Positions 5,604 through 12,585 of a stretch of 12,585 bases of DNA are shown here, in pieces. Source of the DNA: Fidelibacterota bacterium (lineage in GTDB: Bacteria; Fidelibacterota; UBA2242); the NCBI GenBank assembly GCA_016936335.1, contig JAFGXZ010000174.1, positions 1 to 12,585 of the forward strand. The letters run 5' to 3'. The position numbers were made by a program, and so were the translations under genes. How positions within the stretch are numbered: the first letter of the stretch is position 1; every line of letters starts with the position of its first letter. The notes below the pieces were generated by a model. The model worked only from the letters and a program-made list of their open reading frames with translations, had not been told where the DNA came from and ran no database searches.

Positions 5604-6806
5604 ATGCGCAAACCCATTAAATCAAATGTTGCATGGATCGGCAAAGTTGACTGGGAACTGAATAAGTTCCACGGCAATGAGTACTCCACTCACAAGGGTT
5701 CATCCTATAATTCGTACCTGATCGAGGAAGAAAAAACCGTCTTGATTGACACAGTCTGGGCGCCCTTTGCCAAAGAGTTCGTTGCCAACTTGCAGCAGGA
5801 AATCGATCTGAAGAAAATCGATTATGTCATCGCCAACCACGCTGAAATTGATCATAGCGGTGCACTGCCTGAGCTGATGCGTCTCATCCCGGACACACCC
5901 ATTATCTGCACCGCCAACGGTGTTGAATCGCTGAAAGGTCATCACCATCAGGATTGGAATTTCAAGGTTGTCAAAACCGGTGACACCCTTGATCTGGGAA
6001 ATGGCAAGCAGCTGATCTTTGTCGAGGCGCCGATGCTGCATTGGCCGGACAGTATGTTTGAATATCTGACTGGCGACAATATTCTTTTCAGCAATGACGC
6101 CTTCGGTCAGCACTACGCTTCCGAACATTTGTTCAACGATCTCGTAGATCAGGAGGAGCTCCTTACCGAATGTATTAAATACTATGCCAATATTCTGACC
6201 CCTTTCAGCCGCCTGGTGACGAAAAAAATCGAGCAGTTTCTGAGTCTTAAGCTACCGCTGGATATGATCTGCACCAGTCACGGCGTCATCTGGCGTGAAA
6301 ATCCCGCCCAGATTGTCGAAAAATACATGGAATGGGCAAATGATTATCATGAGAACCAGATCAGCATTATCTATGATACCATGTGGAATGCTACCCGCAT
6401 CATGGCGGAACAGATCGCAGAAGGTATTGCTGCAGCCGATCCGGAAGTCACAGTCAAGCAGTTCAATACCGCCGGGAAGGATAAAAACGATATCATCACC
6501 GAAGTGTTTAAATCCAAAGCGGTTCTGGTCGGCTCGCCCACCATCGGCAAAGGGATTTTAACCTCCATCGCCGGCATTATGGAGGAGATCAAGGGGTTGA
6601 ATTTCAAAAAGAAAAAAGCCGCCGCTTTCGGTTCCTACGGCTGGAGCGGCGAGTCGGTCAAAGTCCTTTCCGGTTTGCTGAAAGAGGCTGGATTTAGCCT
6701 GCTAAATGACGGATTGCGGATTCTATGGAAACCGGATAAACAGGCACAGGAGCAATGTTTTACATTCGGACAACAATGTGTTGACGATTTCCGCTCTGAG
6801 TCTTAA
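5604..6806 (+). CDS. Flavodiiron protein, class A (FprA-type O2/NO reductase)
   Basis: Flavodiiron proteins reduce O2 to water or NO to N2O in the cytoplasm and protect anaerobes. The 400-residue length fits class A: a metallo-beta-lactamase-like domain (about 1-250) and a flavodoxin domain (about 252-400). All diiron ligands are visible: His79, Glu81, Asp83 (NHAEIDH), His146 (MLHWPDSM), Asp165 (FSNDAFGQHY) and His226 (TSHGVIW). The FMN site shows IIYDTMWNAT (255-264), GSPTIGKG and FGSYGWSGE. There is no extra rubredoxin or flavin-reductase domain, so a separate donor is needed; the ferredoxin just upstream is the obvious candidate, though rubredoxin is the more usual donor in this class. The start at ATG 5604 is supported by AAAGGGA (5589-5595). 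Whether it prefers O2 or NO cannot be read from the sequence. Confidence 0.96.
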   Translation: MRKPIKSNVAWIGKVDWELNKFHGNEYSTHKGSSYNSYLIEEEKTVLIDTVWAPFAKEFVANLQQEIDLKKIDYVIANHAEIDHSGALPELMRLIPDTPIICTANGVESLKGHHHQDWNFKVVKTGDTLDLGNGKQLIFVEAPMLHWPDSMFEYLTGDNILFSNDAFGQHYASEHLFNDLVDQEELLTECIKYYANILTPFSRLVTKKIEQFLSLKLPLDMICTSHGVIWRENPAQIVEKYMEWANDYHENQISIIYDTMWNATRIMAEQIAEGIAAADPEVTVKQFNTAGKDKNDIITEVFKSKAVLVGSPTIGKGILTSIAGIMEEIKGLNFKKKKAAAFGSYGWSGESVKVLSGLLKEAGFSLLNDGLRILWKPDKQAQEQCFTFGQQCVDDFRSES

Positions 6807-6937
6807 ACAGACAGTAAATGATTTGTTTAATCCGGAGAGTTGAGCTGTAACACGAATCTTTAAAAAGCGTATTGCGTCAACATTAAATCCTTGAAATAAT
6901 TTCCTTGCATCGTCACACAAAATAGATTAACTTGGAT

Positions 6938-6957
6938 GTAAGTAAACATTTACTTTG
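6938..6957. promoter_or_regulatory. Candidate operator of the second TetR regulator (own promoter)
   Basis: The core AAGTAAACATTTACTT (6940-6955) is a perfect palindrome of 7-bp arms around CA. It lies just downstream of a possible promoter (TTGCAT 6905-6910, TTAACT 6927-6932) and overlaps the expected transcript start. A near copy stands before the exporter gene. In the 20-bp register it shares GTnAGTnA and ATTnACT with the palindrome at 3577-3596. Confidence 0.68.
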
Positions 6958-6970
6958 GAGATTCACAAAC

Positions 6971-7555
6971 ATGCCGAATTTTTCACCACGCCAACAGGAA
7001 ATCATTGAAGCCGCTATCGCCATCATCGCCGAAAACGGTATCCAATTCCTGACGATAAAAAATCTTGCCAAAAAAATTAACGTCACCGAAGGCGCGATCT
7101 ACCGGCATTTCACAAATAAACTTGAGATTCTAAACGGCATCCTGGATTTGTTTCAAGCCAGAGCCAATGCAAATTTCTCGCCCGCCGTGCAGGATAGCTC
7201 CGCAATGGAGAATCTTCATAAAATTATCCACGGGATGACGGCGACATTTGTCGAAAATCCGGCCATCTCAGCCGTCATTTTTTCCGAAGAGATATTTCAA
7301 AATCATAAGCAATTATCCGATACCGTTTTTAGCATTATGAGCAATAACCTGAATACGATCGAACAGATTATACAAACCGGCTGTGAAAATGGTGAAATCC
7401 GTACCGATATTCCCGCCAGGCAACTGGCTATTCTCATCATGGGCGGGATGCGGCTGACGGTCAATCGCTGGCGACTTTCGGGTCATTCCAATAATTTATT
7501 ACAGGCTGGTGAACAGTACTGGCAAACGGTAAAAAAAATCCTAAGTAATCCATAA
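6971..7555 (+). CDS. TetR/AcrR-family transcriptional regulator (second of two paralogues)
   Basis: This is a TetR-type repressor of 194 residues from ATG 6971 (GGAG at 6957-6960). An in-frame TTG at 6932 is rejected because the added residues would be encoded by the operator palindrome and do not match the paralogue. The helix-turn-helix region (PRQQEIIEAA, then AENGIQFLTIKNLAKKINVTEGAIYRHFTNK) is strongly similar to the regulator at 3606 (ANHGIQTLTIKNIAGKIGVSEPAIYRHFDSK), and the C-termini share the GSMRL/GGMRL-xVNRW segment. The two are evidently paralogues only a few kilobases apart. The matching palindromes at its own promoter and before the exporter gene at 7636 indicate that it represses both. 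The ligand is unknown; an envelope-active compound or a substrate of the exporter is the natural guess. Confidence 0.93.
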   Translation: MPNFSPRQQEIIEAAIAIIAENGIQFLTIKNLAKKINVTEGAIYRHFTNKLEILNGILDLFQARANANFSPAVQDSSAMENLHKIIHGMTATFVENPAISAVIFSEEIFQNHKQLSDTVFSIMSNNLNTIEQIIQTGCENGEIRTDIPARQLAILIMGGMRLTVNRWRLSGHSNNLLQAGEQYWQTVKKILSNP

Positions 7556-7606
7556 CCCAATTTGAAAATGTTAATTATCTGCACAAAATTCCATATTAAT
7601 TATATT

Positions 7607-7626
7607 GTAAGTAAACATTCACATAT
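7607..7626. promoter_or_regulatory. Second copy of the TetR operator, at the exporter promoter
   Basis: AAGTAAACATTCACAT (7609-7624) matches the palindrome at 6940-6955 in 14 of 16 positions, and the 14-base string TGTAAGTAAACATT is identical in both places (6937-6950 and 7606-7619). It directly follows a possible -10 (TATATT, 7601-7606), so a bound repressor would block the exporter operon. The right arm is degenerate, suggesting weaker binding than at the regulator's own promoter. Confidence 0.65.
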
Positions 7627-7635
7627 GAGGTCAAC

Positions 7636-9927
7636 TTGAAATCGAAACCCTTTTCTTTTCTGAAATATCCCGTGCTAAACCTGGTGATTCTGACCATAAT
7701 TAGCCTTTTCTTTTTTCGGATGATCAAACTCCACTCCCGCATGGAAACGGATCTTGACAAATATATGCCCCAGACACATCCGGCCTTCGTTTACAGTAAT
7801 CTTGCCGAAGATATTTTCAATATTCGGAACGGCGTCATCATTGCAATCGAAAATCCAGCCGGTATCTATAACACCACCACCCTGGATAAAATTAAAAATC
7901 TGACCCGTGAACTGGGTAAAATGGCTGAGATCAACAAGAATGATGTGACCTCCCTCTATACTGTTGATAATATCATCGGAACCGAAGAAGGAATGGATGT
8001 CAAATCCTTTTATAAACGAAGCCCTGGGACGCCGGAAAAGCTCGCCGATCTGCGTAATAACGTTCGTCATAATGAAATGGTATTCGGTCGAATCGTTTCG
8101 GATGACGAAACGGTCTCAGTCATTGTTGCCAGTATTGATGACGATGTTTTTTCCCAACAATTCTACCGGAATATTCTGAAACTCGTGGAATCCTTCGAAG
8201 GACCGGAAAAACTCTATGTGGCGGGAACCCCGATTGTCGAAGGTACAATGGCTTACCTCGGTCCGCAAGATATGAAAAAAATGGTGCCGATTGTAATTGT
8301 TATCATCACTCTGGTTCTGTTGATTGTTCTGCGCAGTGTCAGGAATACCATATTTACGCTACTGGTCGTCCTGTTCAGTACAATCTGGACTTTCGGACTG
8401 ATGGCGGCTGTTGGCATTCCAATTTATGCAGTTTCCACTATGATTCCGGTTATGCTGATCGCCATCGGCGTCGCTTACGGCATCCATCTCTACAGCCATT
8501 TGGAGCTTCATCTACGGGAAAATCCAAATGACGACAAACAAATAGCCATCACTAATATGCTGAAAAGTATGTGGAAACCAGTGATGATGACTTCCGTAAC
8601 AACGGCAGTGGGATTTTTATCGCTGTTAACATCAGAAGTATATCCGATCAAATATTTTGGTATTTTCACGGCTTTCGGTGTTATGCTGGCTATGGTTTTT
8701 TCATTGGTTTTAATCCCGTCGGGAATTATGGTGTTTGGCATGCCTCGACGCAAATCAGTGAAGGTATTAAAACAATCCTCAAAATCACCGGTCTCATTTC
8801 GATTGGCAGACACCATCGTCCGTTATAAGATTCTAACACCCCTACTGACTGCAATCATCATTGTAGTCGCACTGTACGGCATTGGCCAAATCTGGATCAA
8901 TTCCAGCTTCCTGGAAAAATTTGAAAAAGATAGTGATATTGTTCTGACTGATCAATTCATCAACGAACACTTTGGCGGCACCAGCACTCTCAATGTGATT
9001 ATCGAATCCGACAAACCAAACAGGCTGAAGCAGCCGGACGTACTGAGAGCCATCAGTCGTTTGCAAAGTGATGTGGAAATTCTGAGTATGGTAGGCAATT
9101 CCTTCTCATTGGCGGATTATCTGCAACGCATGAATAAAGTCATGCATGCCGATAACGATGACTATAATATCATTCCCGATTCAAAGGAGCTGATCGCCCA
9201 GTACCTGCTGCTGTATGAAATGTCCGGTGACCCTGACAATCTCTGGAAAGTTGTGGATTATCAATATTCAAAGGCAAACCTGACATTCCAGATTAAAAGC
9301 GACAATTCCAAGGTTATCAAAGAGGTGATTGCCAGGATTGAAAATCATCGTCCGGATTTTGAAGCACTGAATTTGAAACTGAACTATGCCGGTTCCGGTT
9401 ATAAAGCCCTGGTGTTCACGGATCTGATCCTGGAAGGTCAAATCAAAAGTCTGGTGATATCACTTTTTATTATCATTATCCTGCTATCCGTCATGTTTAA
9501 AAAAGTCTGGGTTGGTCTGATAGGTTCAATTCCCATCATTCTGACAGCTTTGATCAGTTTCGGTGTCATGGGTTTACTGAACATTCCACTCAGCACAACA
9601 ACAGCTTTACTGTCGAGCATTGCCATGGGAATCGGGATTGATTACGCCGTGCATTTCATCGAACGTTACCGAATCTATGCTGCTGAAACCAGCGACAAGA
9701 CCACTACTATACGACTGACCATGCAGCATAGTGGCAGAGCGATAACTTATAACGCCCTTGTCGTCATCGCCGGATTCCTCGTTCTCCTCTTCTCGGTATT
9801 TCCCCCCAATAGGCAATTGGGCGCGCTCGTTTCCTTGAACATGTTTACCAGTTTTCTTGGTACTCTGACGATCATGCTGCTACTATTAGCCAAATCAAAT
9901 CTTTATTTCAAAACCAGAAAGGAATAG
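7636..9927 (+). CDS. RND superfamily (MMPL/COG1033-type) exporter
   Basis: This 763-residue inner-membrane protein has the two-fold RND layout: an N-terminal membrane helix (about 14-30), a periplasmic loop (about 31-210), five or so helices (about 214-370), then a repeat with a helix near 395-415, a second loop (about 420-620) and a final helix bundle to the end. It starts at TTG 7636, with GAGG (7627-7630) upstream. The C-terminal half has the helix motif GIGIDYAVHFIERYR with Asp669, a likely proton-relay residue. The matching N-terminal segment reads AIGVAYGIHLYSH, with no Asp, so the halves are probably not equivalent. There is no separate membrane-fusion gene, which separates it from the AcrAB type. 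It is followed by LolA-like and outer-membrane partners. Family relatives move lipids, hopanoids or other hydrophobic compounds; the substrate here is unknown. Confidence 0.92.
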   Translation: MKSKPFSFLKYPVLNLVILTIISLFFFRMIKLHSRMETDLDKYMPQTHPAFVYSNLAEDIFNIRNGVIIAIENPAGIYNTTTLDKIKNLTRELGKMAEINKNDVTSLYTVDNIIGTEEGMDVKSFYKRSPGTPEKLADLRNNVRHNEMVFGRIVSDDETVSVIVASIDDDVFSQQFYRNILKLVESFEGPEKLYVAGTPIVEGTMAYLGPQDMKKMVPIVIVIITLVLLIVLRSVRNTIFTLLVVLFSTIWTFGLMAAVGIPIYAVSTMIPVMLIAIGVAYGIHLYSHLELHLRENPNDDKQIAITNMLKSMWKPVMMTSVTTAVGFLSLLTSEVYPIKYFGIFTAFGVMLAMVFSLVLIPSGIMVFGMPRRKSVKVLKQSSKSPVSFRLADTIVRYKILTPLLTAIIIVVALYGIGQIWINSSFLEKFEKDSDIVLTDQFINEHFGGTSTLNVIIESDKPNRLKQPDVLRAISRLQSDVEILSMVGNSFSLADYLQRMNKVMHADNDDYNIIPDSKELIAQYLLLYEMSGDPDNLWKVVDYQYSKANLTFQIKSDNSKVIKEVIARIENHRPDFEALNLKLNYAGSGYKALVFTDLILEGQIKSLVISLFIIIILLSVMFKKVWVGLIGSIPIILTALISFGVMGLLNIPLSTTTALLSSIAMGIGIDYAVHFIERYRIYAAETSDKTTTIRLTMQHSGRAITYNALVVIAGFLVLLFSVFPPNRQLGALVSLNMFTSFLGTLTIMLLLLAKSNLYFKTRKE

Positions 9928-9929
9928 AA

Positions 9930-10706
9930 ATGAAAATAAAAATCACTTTACTATTCATCATGCTGCTATCTGTTACACTCCTGTTAGCCCAGGGAACTCC
10001 CAGCGCATTACAGATAATTGAAAATGTCTATCGGCGGGCCGCCCCCGAAGATCAGCAGGCAGAGCTACAAATGACACTAATCAACTCCCGCGGCGAAGAA
10101 CGCACCCGCCAAATCCAGCAATATCTAAAAGCTTACAGTGACATGGATAAGAAAATCATGTTTTTCAAATTTCCCGCCGATGTCCGCAACACCACTTTCA
10201 TGAACTGGAGTTATGATGATGAATCCAAGGACGATGATCAGTGGATTTACCTTCCGGCGCTTCAGAAAGTCAAACGCATTTCCAGTGACAGTAAAAGCGA
10301 TTACTTCATGGGCTCGGATTTTACCTACGACGATCTCGGAGAGCGTCATCCCGGCGAAGATACACACCGCATCATCGCTGAGGAAATGATCAACGGCGAG
10401 GAGTGCTACGTTGTCGAAAGCATTCCGGTAGATGAAGACTACATGTATTCCCGCACCGTCACCTGGATTATCAAGGGCAAATGGATCGGTCTGAAGAAGG
10501 AATTTTACGACGAAGACGAGGAACTCCTGAAAATTCTGACAGTTAAGGAATATCAAAATATATCCAGTTACTGGATCGTTCTGAATACCGAAATGCACAA
10601 TGTTCAAAAAGACCACTTGACCCGCATCAAACTCAGCAAGCTCCAGATCGATAGGGGAATTTCGGATACCCAGTTTACCGAACGAATGATGCGCAGGGGA
10701 CTTTAA
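9930..10706 (+). CDS. Outer membrane lipoprotein-sorting protein, LolA-like fold
   Basis: The protein has 258 residues and starts at ATG 9930, 2 bases after the exporter stop, with AAAGGA (9918-9923) in front. A signal peptide is clear (MKIKITLLFIMLLSVTLLLA, cleavage near residue 20); the next residue is Gln, so it is not a lipoprotein but a periplasmic soluble protein. The LolA-like barrel motifs are WIYLPALQKVKRI (105-117) and FMGSDFTYDD (126-135), diagnostic of the family usually named outer membrane lipoprotein-sorting protein and found beside MMPL-type exporters. A hydrophobic pocket that receives the exported lipid-like substrate and passes it to the outer membrane is the family inference. 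It is transcribed with the exporter and the barrel gene, from which it is separated by a single base. Confidence 0.92.
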   Translation: MKIKITLLFIMLLSVTLLLAQGTPSALQIIENVYRRAAPEDQQAELQMTLINSRGEERTRQIQQYLKAYSDMDKKIMFFKFPADVRNTTFMNWSYDDESKDDDQWIYLPALQKVKRISSDSKSDYFMGSDFTYDDLGERHPGEDTHRIIAEEMINGEECYVVESIPVDEDYMYSRTVTWIIKGKWIGLKKEFYDEDEELLKILTVKEYQNISSYWIVLNTEMHNVQKDHLTRIKLSKLQIDRGISDTQFTERMMRRGL

Positions 10707-10707
10707 G

Positions 10708-11949
10708 ATGAAAAAAATGCTTAAAACGGCAGCGATTTGGGCTGTTATCACGAGCATGGTCGTCACTGGCGCTGCTGAATCGGTTTATCTGAGCGGTTAT
10801 GCCCGCAATTACACCGGTATGTTGCTGCGTGATAAAAATGAATTTTCGATTCTGCAGAATACGTTCAATCTGAAGTTTGAGCACAGCCGTAATCAGGTTG
10901 CCTTTAACGCCAACCTTTATGTTTATCAGTATCCTGGCGCGGTATTGGAAATTGGCCTGCGGGAGCTGTATCTTGACCTGCTTTTCGATAAGATGGATAT
11001 CCGAATGGGTCAGCAGCAAATCATCTGGGGCAAAGCTGACGGAATGTTCATTACCGATATCGTTTCACCCAAAAATCTCAGTGAATTTCTACTACCCGAT
11101 TTCAATGAAATCCGGATCAGCGTCACTGCCCTAAAAGCAGATTATTACATCGGTAATCTTAGCTTTGAGGCCGTCTGGATTCCAGCTTTTTCTCCTACGA
11201 TTATTCCGGATGAAAATTCTCTCTGGTTTAGTATGCCCACATTCCCTGTTCAACCGACATTTGATTATTCTCAAAAAGTTATCGAGTCTAATCTGAAAAA
11301 CAGCGAGCTTTTTACTAAATTTGCAGCAATAACATCGTTTGTGGATTTTGAAATAATGGCCGGTTATGCCTGGGACGATGATCCGACGCTTCACATCCAA
11401 AAAACCATTAACCCCGAAACGATGCAGCTATCATCTATTACCGTAATACCCCGTCATCACCGACTGACTATTGGCGGCGGCAGCTTCAGCACTACATTGG
11501 GACCCTTTGTGGTACGGGGTGAAAGCGCTTATTACGCCGGAAAATACTTTCAAACCACAGCTCCCGGCGCGACCTACGGCGTCACTGATAAAGATTATCT
11601 CCATTATCTTTTAGGGCTGGATTTTACTATTGGCGAAATACGCATCAGCTCCCAGTTTGTACAGCAGGTGATTGCCGATTATGACGAGCATCTGGTAAAT
11701 AGTGAGTTTGAAAATACCGCCACTCTGTTACTCAGCCGAACCTTTTTCCGGGAAACTCTGAAGTTGGAACTCTTTTCTTACATCGGTCTGGATAATAAAG
11801 ATGCGCTAATCCGCCCAAAAATCAGCTACGATTTGACGGACGGTTTTCAGGTACAGGCTGGCGCCAATCTATTCACCGGGTCGGATGGGCGGTTCGGGCA
11901 ATATGATGATAATGACATGCTCTATTTTAAAATAAAATACAGTTTTTGA
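10708..11949 (+). CDS. Outer-membrane beta-barrel protein (DUF1302-like)
   Basis: This 413-residue protein is a predicted outer-membrane beta-barrel. It has a signal peptide (MKKMLKTAAIWAVITSMVVTGAA, cleavage near 22-24), alternating amphipathic strands throughout, and ends in YFKIKYSF, with the terminal Phe used for BAM-dependent insertion. The segment MGQQQIIWGKADGMFITDIVSPKNLSEF (100 onward) matches the GxQ..WG..DG..xTDxxxPxxL pattern of DUF1302-type barrels that co-occur with RND/LolA-like pairs. Its start, ATG 10708, is one base after the preceding stop; the ribosome site AGGGGA lies inside the upstream gene, so translation is coupled. It probably provides the outer-membrane end of the export route. 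Specificity is unknown. No terminator with a T-run is visible after it. Confidence 0.88.
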   Translation: MKKMLKTAAIWAVITSMVVTGAAESVYLSGYARNYTGMLLRDKNEFSILQNTFNLKFEHSRNQVAFNANLYVYQYPGAVLEIGLRELYLDLLFDKMDIRMGQQQIIWGKADGMFITDIVSPKNLSEFLLPDFNEIRISVTALKADYYIGNLSFEAVWIPAFSPTIIPDENSLWFSMPTFPVQPTFDYSQKVIESNLKNSELFTKFAAITSFVDFEIMAGYAWDDDPTLHIQKTINPETMQLSSITVIPRHHRLTIGGGSFSTTLGPFVVRGESAYYAGKYFQTTAPGATYGVTDKDYLHYLLGLDFTIGEIRISSQFVQQVIADYDEHLVNSEFENTATLLLSRTFFRETLKLELFSYIGLDNKDALIRPKISYDLTDGFQVQAGANLFTGSDGRFGQYDDNDMLYFKIKYSF

Positions 11950-12035
11950 TTACCATACCATCACAGAAAATATACAGAATGAAATACATATTTATTCCCC
12001 TAATAAAAACCAAATCAATAACTCAGGAGTAATCC

Positions 12036-12359
12036 ATGCAGATCATCAATCTGAAAAAAATGGCAAGTTTTTTTAACAGTGACGGCGTGCGCGGTCAGAA
12101 ATTTCACCGCTCGGAATTTGCCGAAATCGTCCGGCTGGAAATCCAGTCCGGCGCCACCCTCAAACTCCACAAAACGCCCGTGGATGTGGTCTTTTATGTC
12201 CTGGCAGGTGAAGGTCAAATTCAAATCGGAGACGAGATTCGTCCAGTCCGGCAGGATATGGCAATCGAAAGTCCGCAGATGATCCCGCATGGCTGGACGA
12301 ACAGCGGTACCGAGCCCCTCTGTCTGCTGGTTATTAAACTGCCCGCCCCACCTCAATGA
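12036..12359 (+). CDS. Small cupin-domain protein (second cupin)
   Basis: The 107-residue product is a single cupin barrel, starting at ATG 12036 behind AGGAG. The motifs are ATLKLHKTPVDVVFYVLAGEGQIQIGDEIRPV, with a single His45 in place of the usual HxH, and ESPQMIPHGWTNSG with His85. The form resembles small cupins of the LHxTPVDVxFYVLEGEG type that I recall from anaerobes, whose function is unassigned. It lies 86 bases after the barrel gene and 78 bases before the membrane-protein gene, both with strong ribosome sites, so it may belong to the exporter operon or head a small unit of its own. No promoter is obvious. Confidence 0.83.
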   Translation: MQIINLKKMASFFNSDGVRGQKFHRSEFAEIVRLEIQSGATLKLHKTPVDVVFYVLAGEGQIQIGDEIRPVRQDMAIESPQMIPHGWTNSGTEPLCLLVIKLPAPPQ

Positions 12360-12437
12360 TCCTGACGATATGTCAATCTATTTGCCAAGAGAATATTACC
12401 CGATTCTTGGTTGAAATCCTTACCCAGGAGAATTATT

Positions 12438-12585
12438 ATGAATCCTCTCATTCCCGGACTGATTCGCGCTCTGCATGATATCGCTACCGTTATTTGGCTC
12501 GGCGGACTCTTTGCACTTGGCTTTCTGATTTTGCCACTGGCAGACCGCATCGGTGATCCTCTCGCACGACAGGATTTTCTAAAAC
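12438..12585 (+). CDS. Small membrane protein, 3'-truncated by the window edge (CopD-like, tentative)
   Basis: A reading frame starts at ATG 12438 with AGGAG (12426-12430) 7 bases upstream and stays open to the window end, so only the first 49 residues are visible. They begin MNPLIPGLIRALHDIATVIWLGGLFALGFLILPLADRIGD: a single strongly hydrophobic helix (about 12-34) with a His at its start (ALHDIATVIWLGG). The pattern H-x(6)-WxGG resembles the first helix of CopD-like and related integral membrane proteins, in which the His can bind haem or copper. This is a resemblance over a short segment and the name is tentative. It may be paired with the cupin gene just upstream. Confidence 0.68.
   Translation, partial: MNPLIPGLIRALHDIATVIWLGGLFALGFLILPLADRIGDPLARQDFLK

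Noticed and set aside
6803..6830. Inverted repeat TTAAACA/TGTTTAA after the flavodiiron gene as a terminator
   Set aside because: Seven AT-rich base pairs around a 14-base loop with no T-run; it would be too weak to end transcription.
10125..10766. Long open frame on the minus strand opposite the LolA-like gene (and similar minus-strand frames elsewhere)
   Set aside because: The plus-strand gene has family motifs, a signal peptide and a ribosome site; the minus frame has no recognisable domain and is a shadow of codon bias.
12385..12410. Hairpin CCAAGA...ATTCTTGG between the second cupin and the last gene
   Set aside because: The stem needs a bulge and no T-run follows; it may be a minor processing structure but cannot be supported as a terminator.
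1..12585. CRISPR arrays, insertion sequences, tRNA or rRNA genes, phage or defence genes
   Set aside because: Reading both strands I found no regularly spaced repeats, transposase motifs, cloverleaf-like segments or defence-type domains.

Overview
The window reads as ordinary chromosome of a Gram-negative, anaerobic or microaerobic bacterium. The evidence is outer-membrane components (a LolA-like periplasmic protein and a beta-barrel ending in Phe), low-potential ferredoxins and a flavodiiron protein. Clear Shine-Dalgarno sites (AGGAGG, AAGGAG) precede most genes, which argues against a typical Bacteroidota genome. A lineage near the FCB group (Calditrichota, Marinimicrobia, KSB1-like) is my guess from gene content; no marker here proves it. 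All supported genes lie on the + strand.

Region 1 (1-3266) is housekeeping: the 3' part of rsgA (ribosome-assembly GTPase), a probable lipoprotein of unknown function, and asnB (glutamine-hydrolysing asparagine synthetase). The asnB leader carries two overlapping, mutually exclusive hairpins. Region 2 (3267-3605) has no gene but holds a compact element of 125 bases, closed by a perfect 13-bp inverted repeat with several internal stems. It is a candidate structured RNA or small non-autonomous repeat that I could not assign to a known class.

Region 3 (3606-6806) looks like one operon: a TetR-family regulator, a 272-residue iron-sulfur protein with an incomplete second cluster motif, a small cupin (ATGA overlap), a 61-residue single-cluster ferredoxin, and a class A flavodiiron protein with all metal ligands. 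Together they suggest reduction of O2 or NO, with reduced ferredoxin as likely electron source. A 20-bp imperfect palindrome sits just before the regulator.

Region 4 (6971-12585) begins with a second, related TetR regulator. Its promoter carries the palindrome AAGTAAACATTTACTT, and a near copy (14 of 16) stands before the next gene, an RND/MMPL-type exporter. A LolA-like periplasmic protein and an outer-membrane beta-barrel follow in the same operon, giving a complete envelope-spanning set. A second cupin and the start of a small membrane protein close the window.

The most informative picture is two adjacent TetR circuits built from paralogous regulators. Their operators share a GTnAGTnA..ATTnACT core: one controls an oxygen/NO-defence-like redox operon, the other an envelope export operon, and each is linked to a cupin. 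The structured element at 3371-3495 is the least explained item.
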